From Acidobacteria bacterium SCN 69-37 (GTDB taxonomy: Bacteria; Acidobacteriota; Vicinamibacteria; Vicinamibacterales; SCN-69-37): a DNA stretch of 64,000 nucleotides. Position numbers and translations under genes: made by a program. The stretch is taken from positions 124,001-188,000 of the forward strand of contig MEDJ01000022.1 in NCBI GenBank assembly GCA_001724025.1, given 5' to 3'. Shown here in pieces: positions 63,258 to 64,000 of this stretch (position 1 is its first letter; each line of letters starts with the position of its first letter). Below the pieces are notes generated by a model. The model saw only the letters and a list, made by a program, of their open reading frames with translations. It was not told where the DNA came from and made no database searches.

Positions 63258-64000
63258 CTAGAACGTCAGGCGAGCCGCCAGCTGAATCAGTCTCGGCTGA
63301 TTTCTCTGCGACGTCACTCTGCCGAACGTACTGGTGGCCGCCGTGCTCACTGTCGTATTCGGCATGCCGAACTGCACGCGGTTGAACAGGTTGAAGGCCT
63401 CCGCGCGCAGGGTCAGGTTCACGCCGCCCTGAAGCGGTGTGGTCTTCGAGATGGCGAGGTTCCAGTTGTTGACACCATGCCCGCGCAAATCGGGATCGGT
63501 GCGGGGCGCATCGCCGAGTTGCCACCGCAGCCGAGGGTCGCCCGCCGAACCCGCGTTCGGCACACTGAAGCAACTGGTGTTGAACCACTGATCGAGTCGA
63601 TCGAGCGTGGATCCACTCACCGTCTTGTTGCAGGAGGCATCAACGTTGGGCCGCAACCCGTAGCCGCTCCCGATCAGGTTCGGCGTGGCGCCGAAGCCGA
63701 GCGGGAAGCCGCTCTGAAGCGTCACGACACCGGACACGCTCCATCCGCCCACCAGCTGTTCCATGAGACCGCTCGCACCACCAAGGAACCGTCGGCCGGC
63801 GCCAAACGGCAGATCAACGGTGTAGTTGAGCACGAACCGGTGCCGCACGTCGAAGCTGCTCAGCGCCATCTCGTTGTCGAGATTGTTCGTCTGATAGCCG
63901 GCGATCGGCGTGCCGGCGCCGCTCTCGAGCCATCCGGTCGTCGATTCGACGTTGGTCATGTTCTTCGAGAACGTGTAGTTGGCGCTCACGCTGGCGCCGG
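63258..64000 (-). CDS. Oar-like TonB-dependent receptor, C-terminal part (5' end outside window)
   Basis: The frame is open to the window edge; about 247 codons of the barrel end are visible. VSANYTFSKNMTNVESTTGW, FVLNYTVDLPFGAGRRFLGG and SVSGVVTLQSGFPLGFGATP are Oar-type barrel strands; VNLTLRAEAFNLFNRVQFGM and IQLAARLTF form the last strands with terminal F. The region resembles the end of the receptor at 12841-16155. It lies upstream of the FG-GAP gene in the same direction (169 bp gap with site D). Confidence 0.85.
   Translation of the reverse strand, partial: GASVSANYTFSKNMTNVESTTGWLESGAGTPIAGYQTNNLDNEMALSSFDVRHRFVLNYTVDLPFGAGRRFLGGASGLMEQLVGGWSVSGVVTLQSGFPLGFGATPNLIGSGYGLRPNVDASCNKTVSGSTLDRLDQWFNTSCFSVPNAGSAGDPRLRWQLGDAPRTDPDLRGHGVNNWNLAISKTTPLQGGVNLTLRAEAFNLFNRVQFGMPNTTVSTAATSTFGRVTSQRNQPRLIQLAARLTF

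Overview
The window is GC-rich, non-repetitive chromosomal DNA that most resembles an Acidobacteriota genome, probably class Vicinamibacteria. The pointers are the Acidobacterial-type VWFA-related secreted proteins (1-2553), Oar-like TonB-dependent receptors with a carboxypeptidase-regulatory-like N-domain (12841-16155, 28174-30687, 63258-64000), an ADOP-type orphan ABC permease remnant with a PadR remnant (30802-31392), PQQ quinoproteins with an inserted cytochrome c, and VCBS/FG-GAP propellers. No rRNA, tRNA, CRISPR array or complete insertion sequence was seen.

Layout. 1-3831 is a decayed stretch: two tandem VWFA-related genes, the second beheaded exactly where a BlaI-type repressor fragment starts, then a frameshifted BlaR1/M56 peptidase. 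3803-4610 is a nucleotidyltransferase plus small-partner pair (possible toxin-antitoxin). 4499-7358 is a PHP phosphoesterase, glycosyltransferase and membrane protein operon with stop-start overlaps. 7721-12737 holds an outer-membrane protein, a ring-cleaving dioxygenase with hydrolase (mhqO/mhqD-like), adenylate kinase and a RegB/RegA-like redox two-component pair. 12841-22627 has a large TonB receptor, a small secreted protein, a three-gene operon (DHDPS-family enzyme, old-yellow-enzyme, ThuA protein) and a PEGA protein coupled to a TonB-like protein. 22767-30687 has an EF-P of EfpL type, an SDR, an AraC regulator, a DUF5946 protein, an unlisted-size 33-residue membrane peptide, a GMC oxidoreductase with a VOC protein, and another TonB receptor. 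30802-32632 is a scar with a truncated permease, a PadR remnant, a 19-bp AT-rich palindrome and a DUF4143 ATPase. 32770-49627 is mostly housekeeping, transport and envelope genes (EcsC, DHH phosphoesterase, VWA protein, protein kinase, GDP-fucose synthase, Nramp-like and SLC13 transporters, MscS, DsbB, RodZ-like/GAF, EVE, MscL).

The most interesting block is 49716-64000. A GntR/FCD repressor gene (57048) sits among a YdcZ-type transporter, two tandem PQQ dehydrogenases with embedded cytochrome c, an SMP-30 lactonase, an SDR, a single-chain transketolase, a cupin and an FG-GAP protein. Four intergenic regions in this block carry the same 13-bp motif ATCGATTRTCGAT, one in front of each transcription unit. 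This suggests one locally controlled pathway: periplasmic quinoprotein oxidation of a sugar or polyol, lactone hydrolysis, SDR and transketolase steps. The substrate is unknown.

Non-coding structure is rich: a dispersed hairpin family (GGGGCTTCAGCCCC type) with compensatory arm changes, a second dispersed family (GGCTGGGAGGCGACAGGC type) that often sits between convergent genes, a 6 x 7-bp GC tandem array, and TANNNT boxes 6-12 nt before SD-less start codons that look like leaderless promoters.
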